DNA of 36,225 bases, from the NCBI GenBank assembly GCA_041622675.1, contig JBFJYH010000027.1:1-36225 (forward strand), written 5' to 3'. Below, piece by piece: positions 24,209-32,748 of this stretch. Origin of the DNA: Reddybacter sp041622675. Lineage in GTDB: Bacteria > Pseudomonadota > Gammaproteobacteria > Pseudomonadales > Porticoccaceae. Made by a program: the position numbers and the translations under genes. A model generated the notes under the pieces. It worked only from the letters and a program-made list of their open reading frames with translations. It did not search any database and was not told the origin of the DNA. Within the stretch, counting starts at the first letter, position 1. The number at the start of each line of letters is the position of its first letter.

Positions 24209-25636
24209 TTACCCCTGAATAGATGACACGTCTTTAAAGGCGGAAAGAGCTCTCAGGCGACCGAACTTTAAATCAATAATGGGACTTGGGTAATTTTCGG
24301 GCTTGCTCTGACTACTGGGCAAATGAATGTCTCTGTCCGACAAATGAGCCAACTCAGGTAAATAATGGCGAATGAATACACCCTTAGGGTCAAATCGTTT
24401 TGATTGAGTGACCGGGTTAAAAATCCTGAAATAAGGTACCGAATCAGCGCCTGTCGATGCACACCATTGCCAACCCCCATTGTTTGCCGCCAAATCGCCA
24501 TCAATTAGATGCTGCATAAACCAACGCTCGCCTAGGCGCCAGTCGATTAACAAATGCTTTGTTAGGAACATAGCCACTATCATCCGCAGACGATTATGCA
24601 TCCACCCTGTTGCCAAGAGTTGCCGCATCGCCGCATCGACGATGGGAATTCCGCTTTTACCGTACTGCCATGCTCTTAGCAGATCTTCATCACGCCGCCA
24701 TTCTATCTGCTCCGTTTGAGGTTTTAAGGCTTTGTATTTAGAAATTTCAGGAAAATCAATCAACGTGTGTTTGTAGAATTCGCGCCAGAGCAATTCATTT
24801 TGCCAAGTATAGACACCATCATTCATTTCACTGTGCAAGGTTTCTTGCCAACATTGTCCTACCGAGATTACCCCACTTGCAAGATAAGGCGATATTCGGC
24901 TGGTGCCCTCCAATGAAGGTATATCCCTATTGTCCCGATAGGCGTGAATGGACTCCGCAACAAAACCAGTCAGCCGACAAAAGGCTTCTTGCTCACCAGC
25001 CGGCCAACTCTTTTGTACTTTTATTGAAGCCACTGGCCATGAGATTTCATCTAGTAGGCACTGGTTTTGCAATAGCGGTTTTGTCACGGCGGTGAATTTT
25101 TGACAGGGATCAGGCACAGGGCAAAGGCTAGGTGCGTTAGCAAGACGCTGCCGAGCTTGTTTTGAAAAGGGCGTAAATACTTTATAAGGCGTGCCAGTTT
25201 TAGTCCTTATGCTAGTCGGCGGCAATAGCAATTGGTCGTGATGAAATTGACAAAGCACATCGACATCTCGACATCGCTCAACAACCTCGACATCTCTTTC
25301 ACGCTCGTTGACGGAAAACTCAGTATTAAAATGAACTTGCTGTATAGCCCATTCCTGGCAAACCATGGCGATTAAATCAGGGATTTGTTTGTAGTCATCA
25401 ACACGAAAAAATTGCAACTCAATATTAAGTTCAGCCAAACTTTTTTCTAGTGTAATGAGATTGCGCCGCCAAAAGTCTATTTTCACCGCGGCATCGTCAT
25501 GCTGGAACCACTGTTGCGGTGTTGCGATATAGATAGCAATAACTGCCTGCGCAGATTGACAAGCGTAAAAAAGCGCAGGGTTATCATTGATGCGCAAATC
25601 ATTACGAAACCAAACCAATCTATTATTCATCAACAT
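24209..25636 (-). CDS. phrB: Deoxyribodipyrimidine photo-lyase (class I CPD photolyase)
   Basis: This 475-aa flavoprotein repairs UV pyrimidine dimers using blue light. The N-terminal antenna domain begins LVWFRNDLRINDNPAL. The FAD-binding C-terminal domain shows LLWREFYKHTL, GKSGIPIVDAAMRQL, TGWMHNRLRMIVAMFLTKHLLIDWR and DGDLAANNGGWQW, all classical CPD photolyase motifs. It follows a DUF523/DUF1722 gene, as in the E. coli ybgA-phrB pair. The local base composition is more AT-rich than the first 23 kb. Start MLMNN; the second ATG two codons on is equally possible. Confidence 0.95.
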   Translation of the reverse strand: MLMNNRLVWFRNDLRINDNPALFYACQSAQAVIAIYIATPQQWFQHDDAAVKIDFWRRNLITLEKSLAELNIELQFFRVDDYKQIPDLIAMVCQEWAIQQVHFNTEFSVNERERDVEVVERCRDVDVLCQFHHDQLLLPPTSIRTKTGTPYKVFTPFSKQARQRLANAPSLCPVPDPCQKFTAVTKPLLQNQCLLDEISWPVASIKVQKSWPAGEQEAFCRLTGFVAESIHAYRDNRDIPSLEGTSRISPYLASGVISVGQCWQETLHSEMNDGVYTWQNELLWREFYKHTLIDFPEISKYKALKPQTEQIEWRRDEDLLRAWQYGKSGIPIVDAAMRQLLATGWMHNRLRMIVAMFLTKHLLIDWRLGERWFMQHLIDGDLAANNGGWQWCASTGADSVPYFRIFNPVTQSKRFDPKGVFIRHYLPELAHLSDRDIHLPSSQSKPENYPSPIIDLKFGRLRALSAFKDVSSIQG

Positions 25637-25676
25637 TCGCGTAGTATTTTTCCAGCTTGGTTTTCATAACAGAAGA

Positions 25677-25907
25677 TCACCAAAAGACTTTGATATTTAG
25701 CGGCCATTCATAGTTTTTTTGAAATCGTATTAAATGCGCTAAATTATCACCAGGGTTAAAGAAAGAGGCATAGACATATGAAATTTTCTCACCTGTACAG
25801 ATGCTCTTTAGTTCGACAGCATTTTTGAGGTAAATAACCGATATCGCTGCCCCCTTGAATGCACGTAGAACAAGACGAATACAATTGCATAAAACCGACA
25901 ATGGCAA
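25677..25907 (-). CDS. Doubtful 76-codon frame between the DUF523 gene and phr
   Basis: A TTG-initiated frame fills the gap between the DUF523/DUF1722 stop (9 bp away) and the photolyase start (40 bp away). It has no ribosome-binding site and no internal Met. The product would be moderately hydrophobic at the N-terminus, with a tail ending NYEWPLNIKVFW. No family is recognised. The tight fit in an operon-like run argues for a gene or the remnant of one; the missing translation signals argue against. Confidence 0.25.
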   Translation of the reverse strand: MPLSVLCNCIRLVLRAFKGAAISVIYLKNAVELKSICTGEKISYVYASFFNPGDNLAHLIRFQKNYEWPLNIKVFW

Positions 25908-25916
25908 CGAATTTTT

Positions 25917-26861
25917 TTAAATAGCATTTCTCAAACTCAAATCATCTGGATAAGGCTGTAGATATGCTTGTTGAGCAATATAAGGGTCAGGATGGTTGTT
26001 AAAGTGATGCTTAAGAAGAGTAATAGGAACAATTAATGGCACTTGATCGTTACGATATTGCTCAATAATATTACTCAACTCTTTCTTCTCTTTGGCTGAC
26101 AAAACTTTTTTCAAATAACCCTGTAAGTGCATTAGAACATTAGCATGAGTTTTACGGGTCGCTAGAACACTTAGATTATCCATTAGCAGACTAAAATAGC
26201 GTGTAGCCAATTCATCGATGTTATGATTTCCCGCATCGGCCAACAAGCGCCCAGGTTCAACATAATTAGAGGGAGAGCGTGCCATTAAACAATATTTATA
26301 ACTGGCGTGAAATTGAATAATAGCCTTGTAGCTAAGCCCCTTTTTCTTCAGTTGCTGCCAGTTGTGATAGGCGTATACCCGCGTAATAAAACTCTCTCGC
26401 AAAACGGGGTCTTCTAATCGCCCAGACTCTTCAACAGGTAAAAGCGGGTAAGCCTCCATAACGGCTTTGGCGTAAATACCACGACCCGGAGCAGCAGCCG
26501 GTTGGCCACCTTCCTGATAAACTTTAACCCGAAAAACGCCGCAACTCGGCGATTTCTGCATGAAAATATAACCGCACAATGCGTCGAGCTGCTTTACTTT
26601 ATTCTGACTAAATGTTTCTAACTGCTCGGTATAATCTATACTGCTATCATTGACTGCAACCACGCTGGGATCATCGATGTCTCCAACAAGACGAATGGGT
26701 TTTCTAGGAATAGACATTCCACTGGAAACTTCTGGACATTCAGGTATAAATTGGAAATAGTGCGACAAACTGTCGGTACACAGGCGCGAATGTTTATGCC
26801 CACCGTCAAATCGCACTTCATTACCAAGCAGACAACTGCTGATCCCTACTTTTATTTTCAC
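25917..26861 (-). CDS. DUF523 and DUF1722 domain protein (YbgA-like)
   Basis: This 314-aa protein has an N-terminal DUF523 domain with cysteine motifs (VGISSCLLGNEVRFDGGHK, PECPEVSSGM, SPSCGVF) and a C-terminal DUF1722 (YbgA) domain from about residue 190 (FHASYKYCLMARSP; HVLMHLQGYLKK-like NVLMHLQGYLKKVLS). This fusion is frequently linked to photolyase genes. The biochemical role is not settled. The start is GTG with AAGGGTG about 8 bases upstream. It is divergent from the epimerase gene with a 117-bp gap. Confidence 0.92.
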   Translation of the reverse strand: MKIKVGISSCLLGNEVRFDGGHKHSRLCTDSLSHYFQFIPECPEVSSGMSIPRKPIRLVGDIDDPSVVAVNDSSIDYTEQLETFSQNKVKQLDALCGYIFMQKSPSCGVFRVKVYQEGGQPAAAPGRGIYAKAVMEAYPLLPVEESGRLEDPVLRESFITRVYAYHNWQQLKKKGLSYKAIIQFHASYKYCLMARSPSNYVEPGRLLADAGNHNIDELATRYFSLLMDNLSVLATRKTHANVLMHLQGYLKKVLSAKEKKELSNIIEQYRNDQVPLIVPITLLKHHFNNHPDPYIAQQAYLQPYPDDLSLRNAI

Positions 26862-26978
26862 GGTGGGTCACCCTTATATTTTATCTTTGCAGATTATCAA
26901 CTTTAAAAACTATTATCCAAGAACATTGCTTTGTATAGACCTACATCATTATAACTACATCAGCCATTGGTCATTTCA

Positions 26979-27893
26979 ATGAAACATATACTTATAACAG
27001 GTGGCACAGGGTTAATTGGTTCCGCCTTATGTGAATTACTGCTCAGTCAACACCACCAGATTACAGTACTAAGCAGAGACCCATCATCAGTGCCAGCTAA
27101 ATGTGGACATTTTGTTAACGCCATTGGGTCTTTAAGTGAGATTGATGACAATGCAAAAATCGACTGGATTTTTAATCTGGCAGGCGAGCCCATTGCCGAT
27201 AAACCTTGGACCAAAAAGCGTAAAGCCGTCCTCGAAGCGAGCAGAATAGAACTCACTAGACAGCTTGTTGACTGGATATCTTTACGCAAACAAACTCCGA
27301 ATTGCTTAATCAGCGGTTCGGCAGTTGGATGGTATGGCAACGGAAAAGACAGAGTCCTAACAGAGCAAAGTGATTTTACAGATGACTACGCTCATCGTGT
27401 ATGTGAAGCCTGGGAACAAGGGGCATTGAGCGCTTCGCAGTTTGGTGTTCGCGTCTGCACGGTAAGAACAGGTTTAGTCTTAGCCTCTACAGGTGGATTT
27501 TTGCACAAAATGCTTTTGCCCTTCAAACTTTGCCTTGGGGGAAAGCTCGGCTCAGGCAAGCAATATATGCCCTGGATACATCTCGAAGATATGGTGCACT
27601 TACTTGTATTTCTCGCTGCCAACGAAGAAGCTCAAGGTGCGTTTAATGCTTGCTCACCCAATCCAGTGCGCAACGAAATATTTACAAAAACCTTAGCAGA
27701 GACTCTTCACCGTTATGCCTTTATTCCACTACCCACATGGTTACTCAAAGGGTTACTAGGCGAAATGTCAGACCTATTATTAAGTGGGCAACGAGCCATT
27801 CCCAACAAAGCTCAAGCCATGGGATTTGAGTTCGTTTATTCTGATTTAACAACAGCGCTAGCGGATGTGTGCGAACCAGGCATCAAGCTTTGA
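26979..27893 (+). CDS. TIGR01777 family NAD-dependent epimerase/dehydratase-like protein
   Basis: This 304-aa protein is of the extended SDR type. The Rossmann loop TGGTGLIGSAL lies at residues 7-17. Family motifs WIFNLAGEPIADKPWTKKRK and LISGSAVGWYGNG follow, then a C-terminal DUF1731-like region (ending GFEFVYSDLTTAL). E. coli YfcH belongs here; members are often called SulA-like or cell-division inhibitor without good proof. The ATG giving MKHILITGG is preferred over an upstream TTG. It diverges from the DUF523 gene, so both may be part of a light- or UV-response group with phrB (inference). Confidence 0.9.
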   Translation: MKHILITGGTGLIGSALCELLLSQHHQITVLSRDPSSVPAKCGHFVNAIGSLSEIDDNAKIDWIFNLAGEPIADKPWTKKRKAVLEASRIELTRQLVDWISLRKQTPNCLISGSAVGWYGNGKDRVLTEQSDFTDDYAHRVCEAWEQGALSASQFGVRVCTVRTGLVLASTGGFLHKMLLPFKLCLGGKLGSGKQYMPWIHLEDMVHLLVFLAANEEAQGAFNACSPNPVRNEIFTKTLAETLHRYAFIPLPTWLLKGLLGEMSDLLLSGQRAIPNKAQAMGFEFVYSDLTTALADVCEPGIKL

Positions 27894-27933
27894 CGTCCCG
27901 ATGCTCAATTTAAAACACTAGACACACCAGATT

Positions 27934-28038
27934 TTACTCAAGCTTATAGATCACCTCGGCACCCAGTTGTACCGTATTATCCCAGATGCTTATCCAGCCT
28001 GTTGCATTACCAGCATATTGCAAATCTTCAATGTTGGT
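27934..28038 (-). pseudogene. Possible C-terminal remnant of a surface or beta-strand protein
   Basis: After a TAG codon, a 34-codon open frame reads TNIEDLQYAGNATGWISIWD, then NTVQLGAEVIYKLE and a stop. The alternation in the last strand (VQLGAEVIYKLE) recalls a membrane beta-strand, but it lacks a terminal aromatic residue. There is no start codon. It could be the tail of a decayed gene or chance. Confidence 0.2.
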
Positions 28039-28144
28039 CTATAAAATGTCTGCCAACAACTTCTGTTATAAAAGCTTAAAACTAGAGGCCACCTCTCAAC
28101 CTGAAGTTACCCACAGAGCACAACATCAATGCCAGAGTTTCACT

Positions 28145-29164
28145 TCAGACTGGCTTCATAAAGACTATATTGATATGGCTAGCTCCGCACCTTAGAAATT
28201 GAGCCTTTACCATCGAAATACTTCTACCACATGCTACCAATTCATTTTTTTTAAAGTAGTACATTTCATAATCCGCAAGATCAAGGATATACGCCAAAAA
28301 ATGCTCAGCACTCACATCGCTGATACTAGCTAAAGCAGGCGGAGAAAATTCAGAAATGATTATGGGCTCGAACTTCCTGATAGTTTCCTCAGCGCCTTTA
28401 AGAGCCAAGTACTCAGCACCTTCAATGTCCACTTTGATCATTTCAAGCCGGTTTAAATGTCCAAATAACTCGTCTATGACAACGGTATTAACTATGGTGC
28501 TTCCAAACGTTCTCTGCAAATCACAGTCAGGTTTTGAGATAAAACCGTTTGAACCAGAAGTATCGTATAGACTTAAACCCTTCTTATCGGAAGCTGCACA
28601 GGAAAAAATTTCCATATGATGAAATTCATTAATCTGCTGATTCAACAGTAGGAATTTTGTGTTCAATTCGCCTGGCTCAACCGCTAAAACCTTCCCTGAC
28701 TCTCCAACTATATGTGAAGCCACCATCGAAAAATGCCCGATATTTGCACCCAAATCCAAAAAAGCATCACCTTCATTTAAACGGGTCTCTACAAAGCGGG
28801 TTATATTGACTTCGTATTCATGATCTCTAAAAATACAACTCCCTACCTGTGGATCATTTTTGGGAACAACCATCTTGTAATCTTGCATATCGACCTCTGC
28901 TATTTCAGATAAGTCAAGATAGTCAAGGTTCCTTTCTCTAAACTCCTTTGAAGAAATATAAGTATTTACGACATCCACAAGTGAGTTACCGGCCAAGCAA
29001 CTATGCCCAGTCCATTCGGCCTGACTTGGCGGACGGCCAAGAATGATTCGAAAACATGCATAAATGTCATCAAGGTTCGCTATTGGCGAAAAATGCTTAT
29101 CGAGATAATACCTATATCTTTTGCTCAATAATTTCCTAAACACTTCCCGCAATCCTCCATCCAT
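28145..29164 (-). CDS. FkbM family methyltransferase with DUF4214-like N-terminus
   Basis: This protein of about 339 aa has a FkbM-type SAM methyltransferase in its C-terminal two thirds: motif I FLDLGANIGHFSMVA (136-150), AVEPG (161-165), then IKVDIEGAEYLALKGA and FEPIIISEFSP. The N-terminal part (about 30-80: DDIYACFRIILGRPPSQAEW, then Y-S-KEFRER) resembles the DUF4214 repeat found with glycan-modifying enzymes. The preferred start ATG abuts AGAAGG; a TTG 30 bases earlier is possible. The gene is AT-rich relative to its neighbours, with no glycosyltransferase adjacent, suggesting a transferred single-gene insert that O-methylates a surface glycan (inference). Confidence 0.88.
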   Translation of the reverse strand: MDGGLREVFRKLLSKRYRYYLDKHFSPIANLDDIYACFRIILGRPPSQAEWTGHSCLAGNSLVDVVNTYISSKEFRERNLDYLDLSEIAEVDMQDYKMVVPKNDPQVGSCIFRDHEYEVNITRFVETRLNEGDAFLDLGANIGHFSMVASHIVGESGKVLAVEPGELNTKFLLLNQQINEFHHMEIFSCAASDKKGLSLYDTSGSNGFISKPDCDLQRTFGSTIVNTVVIDELFGHLNRLEMIKVDIEGAEYLALKGAEETIRKFEPIIISEFSPPALASISDVSAEHFLAYILDLADYEMYYFKKNELVACGRSISMVKAQFLRCGASHINIVFMKPV

Positions 29165-29194
29165 TCCTTCTGCAGCGAAGTAGAAACTTATCAA

Positions 29195-29495
29195 TGTCGA
29201 AAGTGCCCGACACAGAAAACACAGGCTTCTTGGAGGTCGACATCAAAACTGCCTGTATTTAGCTGGGTGAAATATTCGCCATTCATCTTGATTATGTAGC
29301 GTACTATAAAATATACGTGAGGAACGAAAAAATAAAAGGAAAACTTTCACTCAAATACAAAATATAATACACAGGCCATGTAATCGGACCACTTGTCTCT
29401 AATGTAATCGACACCACCGGGTACGTGTATTACTGTGGTCTTCATTAATAAAGGGACGGTTCCTATCCATTGCCAGCCCTCGTCATGGTAAATAC
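29195..29495. other. About 300 bp without a convincing gene
   Basis: An AT-rich stretch upstream of the methyltransferase. A 31-codon minus-strand frame (MNGEYFTQLNTGSFDVDLQE at its start) ends by overlapping the possible TTG start of the methyltransferase. It could be a leader peptide or part of a frameshifted longer N-terminus, but no ribosome-binding site supports it. Position 29347-29495 continues downstream of the acyl-CoA dehydrogenase remnant without recognisable homology. Confidence 0.4.
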
Positions 29496-29868
29496 CGCGC
29501 GCACTCACCGGGCACCATCGGAAGCAGCCAGCGCCCACCCACTCGGGCGTCGCGACTGGATACAATAGGTTGGCATTTCCTTAGGCTTGTGTATTCAGCG
29601 CTAAACGGCTGAAGGTAGAAAAACCCGCCGCTTCAAACACCACGGCCATAGTGCGGTGGTCGAGACCCAAACCGCCATATTGCTTCGGTGCATGGGATGA
29701 AAACTAACCGGACTATCGAGCCCAGGCAACGCGCTCAAACCGCATATCTTCTGAGGGCCATGATATTCTTGGCGAGCACCTTTCGTAGGATATTACCGCT
29801 TTGCGAATAAATGTATTGGTGGGAGATTTTAAGGTCAATAGCGCCTGGGGGAATTCATAATTAATCAT
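29496..29868 (-). pseudogene. Decayed acyl-CoA dehydrogenase (N-terminal remnant)
   Basis: Three minus-strand frames together spell the start of an acyl-CoA dehydrogenase. Frame 1, from an ATG at 29868 with GGGGGTG upstream, reads MINYEFPQALLTL, then FIRKAVISYE and SEDMRFERVAWAR before a stop. Frame 2 gives HAPKQYGGLGLDHRTMAVVF and SRLALNTQA before a stop. Frame 3 gives GNANLLYPVATPEW, and then RWLLPMVPGECAR appears in yet another frame. These are ordered as in intact ACAD10/11-like enzymes, but the rest (over 250 residues) is missing. It lies directly downstream of the phosphotransferase gene that such enzymes usually accompany. Multiple frameshifts make it non-functional. Confidence 0.85.
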
Positions 29869-30023
29869 GGCTTTCACCCCCTAATGTATAGTTTTTATGA
29901 TTTTTCAGTGTCAAACACTTACCACGACGACCTTTAAAATTAAAACCCTGCATTACACATAACTAAAGAAGGCAGGAATAGATACCACGCTGCGCGCCAT
30001 AGACCTCCTCCCAACCTTGCCAA

Positions 30024-31079
30024 TTAAAGCAGCTTCAGAGCCTCAGAATAAAAGCGCGGTACCGTCTGCGCAAACTCTTCCCACATGGGATCTATACGCT
30101 GTTTTTTACGATGCAAGCGCACATTCAAGCAAGCGATAGCCCCGAGCTGGTAGGCAGCCAAGGCCTGAAACCAAGATAAATCGGGGAGTGACTGCCCTAC
30201 CCCCCGCTGATAAATATCGGCTAACTCGGCGGGCAAAATAGGTACACAGGGTTTTATGTTGTCGGTCCAGAAATTTTTGTCCGCGCAAAACATCACCCAA
30301 CCGATATCAAGCAGCACTGAGCCAATTCGCACCAACTCCCAGTCGATAATGCCCGTCAATTTGCCCTCGTGAAAAAGTGCATTACCGGGCTGGTAGTCAC
30401 CGTGAACGATGCCGCGCGGCGTGGCACTGGGCATGGTCGCCAATAGTTTACGGCGCAGTTTATCAGCGGCCTCAGCCCACGTCGGCTCCAGCGCTTTATT
30501 GTAGATAGGCTCCCAACGGGATATCTCCTCAACCAGTTCACGGGGCCTTTCCCAGTCCGCTAACTTTAACTGCCAGTCAACCTGATGGATGCGCGGCAAC
30601 ACCTCGGCCACCTGACGCCACAGGGGTGCCACGTGATCGTCGGCCAAATCAAAAGAAGCGTGGGGCTCCCAAATAAAGAACTCACGCCCTTTAAGTTTTT
30701 CCATCACCACATAGGGTACTTCAAATTCATCTTCATCGGGCGAGGCAAAGGGCACATTCGGCACTGGCAGACCCTCTTCGTAGAGTGTCCTGAGCAAGGG
30801 CGCGGTGCGGTAGACATCGGTATTGCCCTCGCGGCGCACGCCCTTGGGGGCCAGCTTAATAATGTAACCCGTACTGTCATTAGTGCCCGCTGTAGCTTGG
30901 CCACTGAGCACATCAAAACCAAAGGTTAAGCCCGCGTGACCACCAAGCATGGGCTCGACATTCTCCATCTTCGCTTCAGTGCCAAAATTGCGGGCGACAA
31001 ATTGGCTCAAATTAGACCTCAATTCGTCATCGACACCTGCTCGTTGCTCCAGACCCATCACCTCAGTGCTCGCAGCCAC
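30024..31079 (-). CDS. Phosphotransferase family protein (APH/choline-kinase fold, ACAD10/11 kinase-domain type)
   Basis: This 351-aa cytoplasmic kinase-like protein has a glycine-containing N-lobe (LGGHAGLTFGF, about 45-55), a lysine in YIIKLAP, the catalytic loop HGDYQPGN (226-233; Asp228) and the metal-binding Asp in IIDWE (246). Proteins of this type are commonly paired with or fused to acyl-CoA dehydrogenases, as in mitochondrial ACAD10/11, where they phosphorylate 4-hydroxyacyl-CoA. The remnant of such a dehydrogenase lies downstream. Start GTG with AGGGGGT 5-6 bases upstream. Aminoglycoside resistance is unlikely. It is divergent from the MFS gene. Confidence 0.88.
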   Translation of the reverse strand: MAASTEVMGLEQRAGVDDELRSNLSQFVARNFGTEAKMENVEPMLGGHAGLTFGFDVLSGQATAGTNDSTGYIIKLAPKGVRREGNTDVYRTAPLLRTLYEEGLPVPNVPFASPDEDEFEVPYVVMEKLKGREFFIWEPHASFDLADDHVAPLWRQVAEVLPRIHQVDWQLKLADWERPRELVEEISRWEPIYNKALEPTWAEAADKLRRKLLATMPSATPRGIVHGDYQPGNALFHEGKLTGIIDWELVRIGSVLLDIGWVMFCADKNFWTDNIKPCVPILPAELADIYQRGVGQSLPDLSWFQALAAYQLGAIACLNVRLHRKKQRIDPMWEEFAQTVPRFYSEALKLL

Positions 31080-31202
31080 TACTTACCCCCTTTTTTAATC
31101 AAGTCAGTCAAAACTGATGGTTTTACAATTGATTATTAATTTTTTATTGCCCCAGAGAGTAGCATTTATTCTCTTAATCTAGCTATCAATAAGCCAACCC
31201 AA

Positions 31203-31290
31203 GGTCAATGCATGTGCTAAGAACATTGACCGTTGACCTAAAAACTTGTCATAGTGGCCGGCTTGCCTGCTCGCCAAATGCCATTGACCG
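31203..31290. promoter_or_regulatory. Operator-like dyad and repeats upstream of the MFS gene
   Basis: GGTCAATG (31203-31210) and CATTGACC (31224-31231) form a perfect 8-bp inverted repeat with a 13-base spacer. A second TTGACC follows at 31233-31238, and CATTGACCG recurs at 31282-31290. A promoter for the MFS gene could use TTGACC (31226-31231) as -35 and CATAGT (31250-31255) as -10 with an 18-base spacer, so the dyad would overlap the -35. This suggests a dimeric regulator, identity unknown. Confidence 0.4.
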
Positions 31291-31347
31291 CATTTGGAAC
31301 AGAGCTCTATTCTTTGTTAATGCCTCGCTTCTTGGTCGAGAACCCTT

Positions 31348-32592
31348 ATGTATTACGGCTGGATCCTACTCGCCATTATTGGCCTTATTTATATGATCTG
31401 CGTTGGCGCAGGCTTTTATGGTTTAAGCGTAATGATGCCCGCGATGATCGACGATCTAGACTGGACTCGAGCCGAAGCCTCCGCTGGGTTTTCGTTAATG
31501 GCCACGGTGCTGGGTGTATCTGGCCCACTGATCACCGCCATGATGAAGAAAATTGGCCCGCGCTTGACGATCATTATTGGCGGCGTTATTTGCGCCATTA
31601 GCGCCGGCATTCTCTACCGTTACCACTCGTTGACGACTTACTATTTTGCCACCGGCCTACTCGGTCTCGGCCTCACCATGCAGGTAGTTCTACCCGGCAC
31701 ACAGCTAATCACCCAATGGTTTGAACAGCGCCGCGCAATAGCCCTGGGTATCTTCATGGCCTGCGGCGGTCTCGGGGGGGTCATTGGCGCACCCGCCTTT
31801 ACCTGGCTAATAACCGTCTTCGGTGACTGGCGTCCCGTATGGCTAGCTGTGGGGGCGGTCACCCTTTGCGCATCCGCTATGAGCGCCGTCTTTATTCGCA
31901 ACACGCCCAGTGATATCGGCCTACAAATTGATGGATTGAACAAGGGCGCTGACAAAAAACCCCAAAAAGAAAACCACATTGCCCGCGTTTACAAAACGAC
32001 AATCGATTGGACAGTTGGCGAAGCACTACGCGATAGAAACTGCTGGTTTGTGATTATTTCAGGGGCTATCGCCGTGACCGGCCATATGATTGTCAGCAGT
32101 CAACTCGTACTACATGCCCGCGATCTCGGTATCAGTGCTGTTATCGCAGCGACAGCACTAGGCATTCAAGGTTTGGCCACTACCGGCGGTCGTCTACTTG
32201 CCGGTTTACTGGGTGACAACACTCTCGAACCTCGCACCATCTTTATCTTTGGTATAGGTAGCGAACTGCTCGGCATGCTACTCATTACTCATGCCAGTCA
32301 CAGTTTTTTACTGTATGCCGGCGTAGTCTTTTTTGGCCTCGGTTTTGGACTGGGACTGGTGTCTGCCACCACGTTGTTTGCCAATTATTATGGCCCCCAG
32401 AATATGGCAACGCTGCTATCCTATCGCATCTTACTCGGTACACTTCTCGGTGGAGCTGGGGTCGTGCTCTGTGGCTATGCCGCCGATATTTTCGGTGGCT
32501 ACAGTCAGGCCTTTTATTTTTATTCCGCGGTTCTTTTAATTGGAACAGCCTTGGTTGTGATGATTCGCACACCCAGCACGAATAAAATTTAA
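31348..32592 (+). CDS. MFS transporter (monocarboxylate/oxalate-formate antiporter-like)
   Basis: This 414-aa inner-membrane carrier has twelve predicted helices in two halves and a cytoplasmic linker with charged residues near 195-215 (NKGADKKPQKENH). The N-terminus YGWILLAI and the loop after helix 2 (MMKKIGPR) fit the MFS. Motifs VLPGTQLITQWFEQRRAIALGI and GGLGGVIGAPAFTWLI resemble the monocarboxylate and OFA families. Substrate unknown; organic acids are the usual cargo. It precedes two SDR genes by 156 bp and diverges from the phosphotransferase gene, so an acid or lipid catabolic role is an inference. Confidence 0.9.
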   Translation: MYYGWILLAIIGLIYMICVGAGFYGLSVMMPAMIDDLDWTRAEASAGFSLMATVLGVSGPLITAMMKKIGPRLTIIIGGVICAISAGILYRYHSLTTYYFATGLLGLGLTMQVVLPGTQLITQWFEQRRAIALGIFMACGGLGGVIGAPAFTWLITVFGDWRPVWLAVGAVTLCASAMSAVFIRNTPSDIGLQIDGLNKGADKKPQKENHIARVYKTTIDWTVGEALRDRNCWFVIISGAIAVTGHMIVSSQLVLHARDLGISAVIAATALGIQGLATTGGRLLAGLLGDNTLEPRTIFIFGIGSELLGMLLITHASHSFLLYAGVVFFGLGFGLGLVSATTLFANYYGPQNMATLLSYRILLGTLLGGAGVVLCGYAADIFGGYSQAFYFYSAVLLIGTALVVMIRTPSTNKI

Positions 32593-32684
32593 AGGGCAAA
32601 TTAAACCTAGCAAACTAGCGCTCTCGATACCTAGTTATCTCTACTATTCCGCCCCCCCTACAGCGCCGAACCACAACTCGGCTG

Positions 32685-32693
32685 TGCTAGAAT
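32685..32693 (+). promoter_or_regulatory. Extended -10 promoter candidate for the SDR pair
   Basis: TGcTAGAAT is an extended -10 motif with 5 of 6 for the hexamer, 55 bases upstream of the first SDR ATG. No good -35 is seen, as is common for extended -10 promoters. It would give the SDR pair its own transcription apart from the MFS gene. Confidence 0.35.
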
Positions 32694-32748
32694 CCTGCCT
32701 CAAATTATTCTTTTTCTTATCCATTCACATTTTAAATTAGGATTTACT

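Noticed and set aside
30024..31079. Aminoglycoside resistance gene
   Set aside because: The HGDYQPGN and IIDWE motifs are shared by the whole APH fold, and the neighbouring ACAD remnant points to the acyl-CoA-linked kinase type.
31208..31601. Plus-strand frames upstream of and overlapping the start of the MFS gene
   Set aside because: They lack ribosome-binding sites and run into the conserved MFS frame; the region is better read as a control region.
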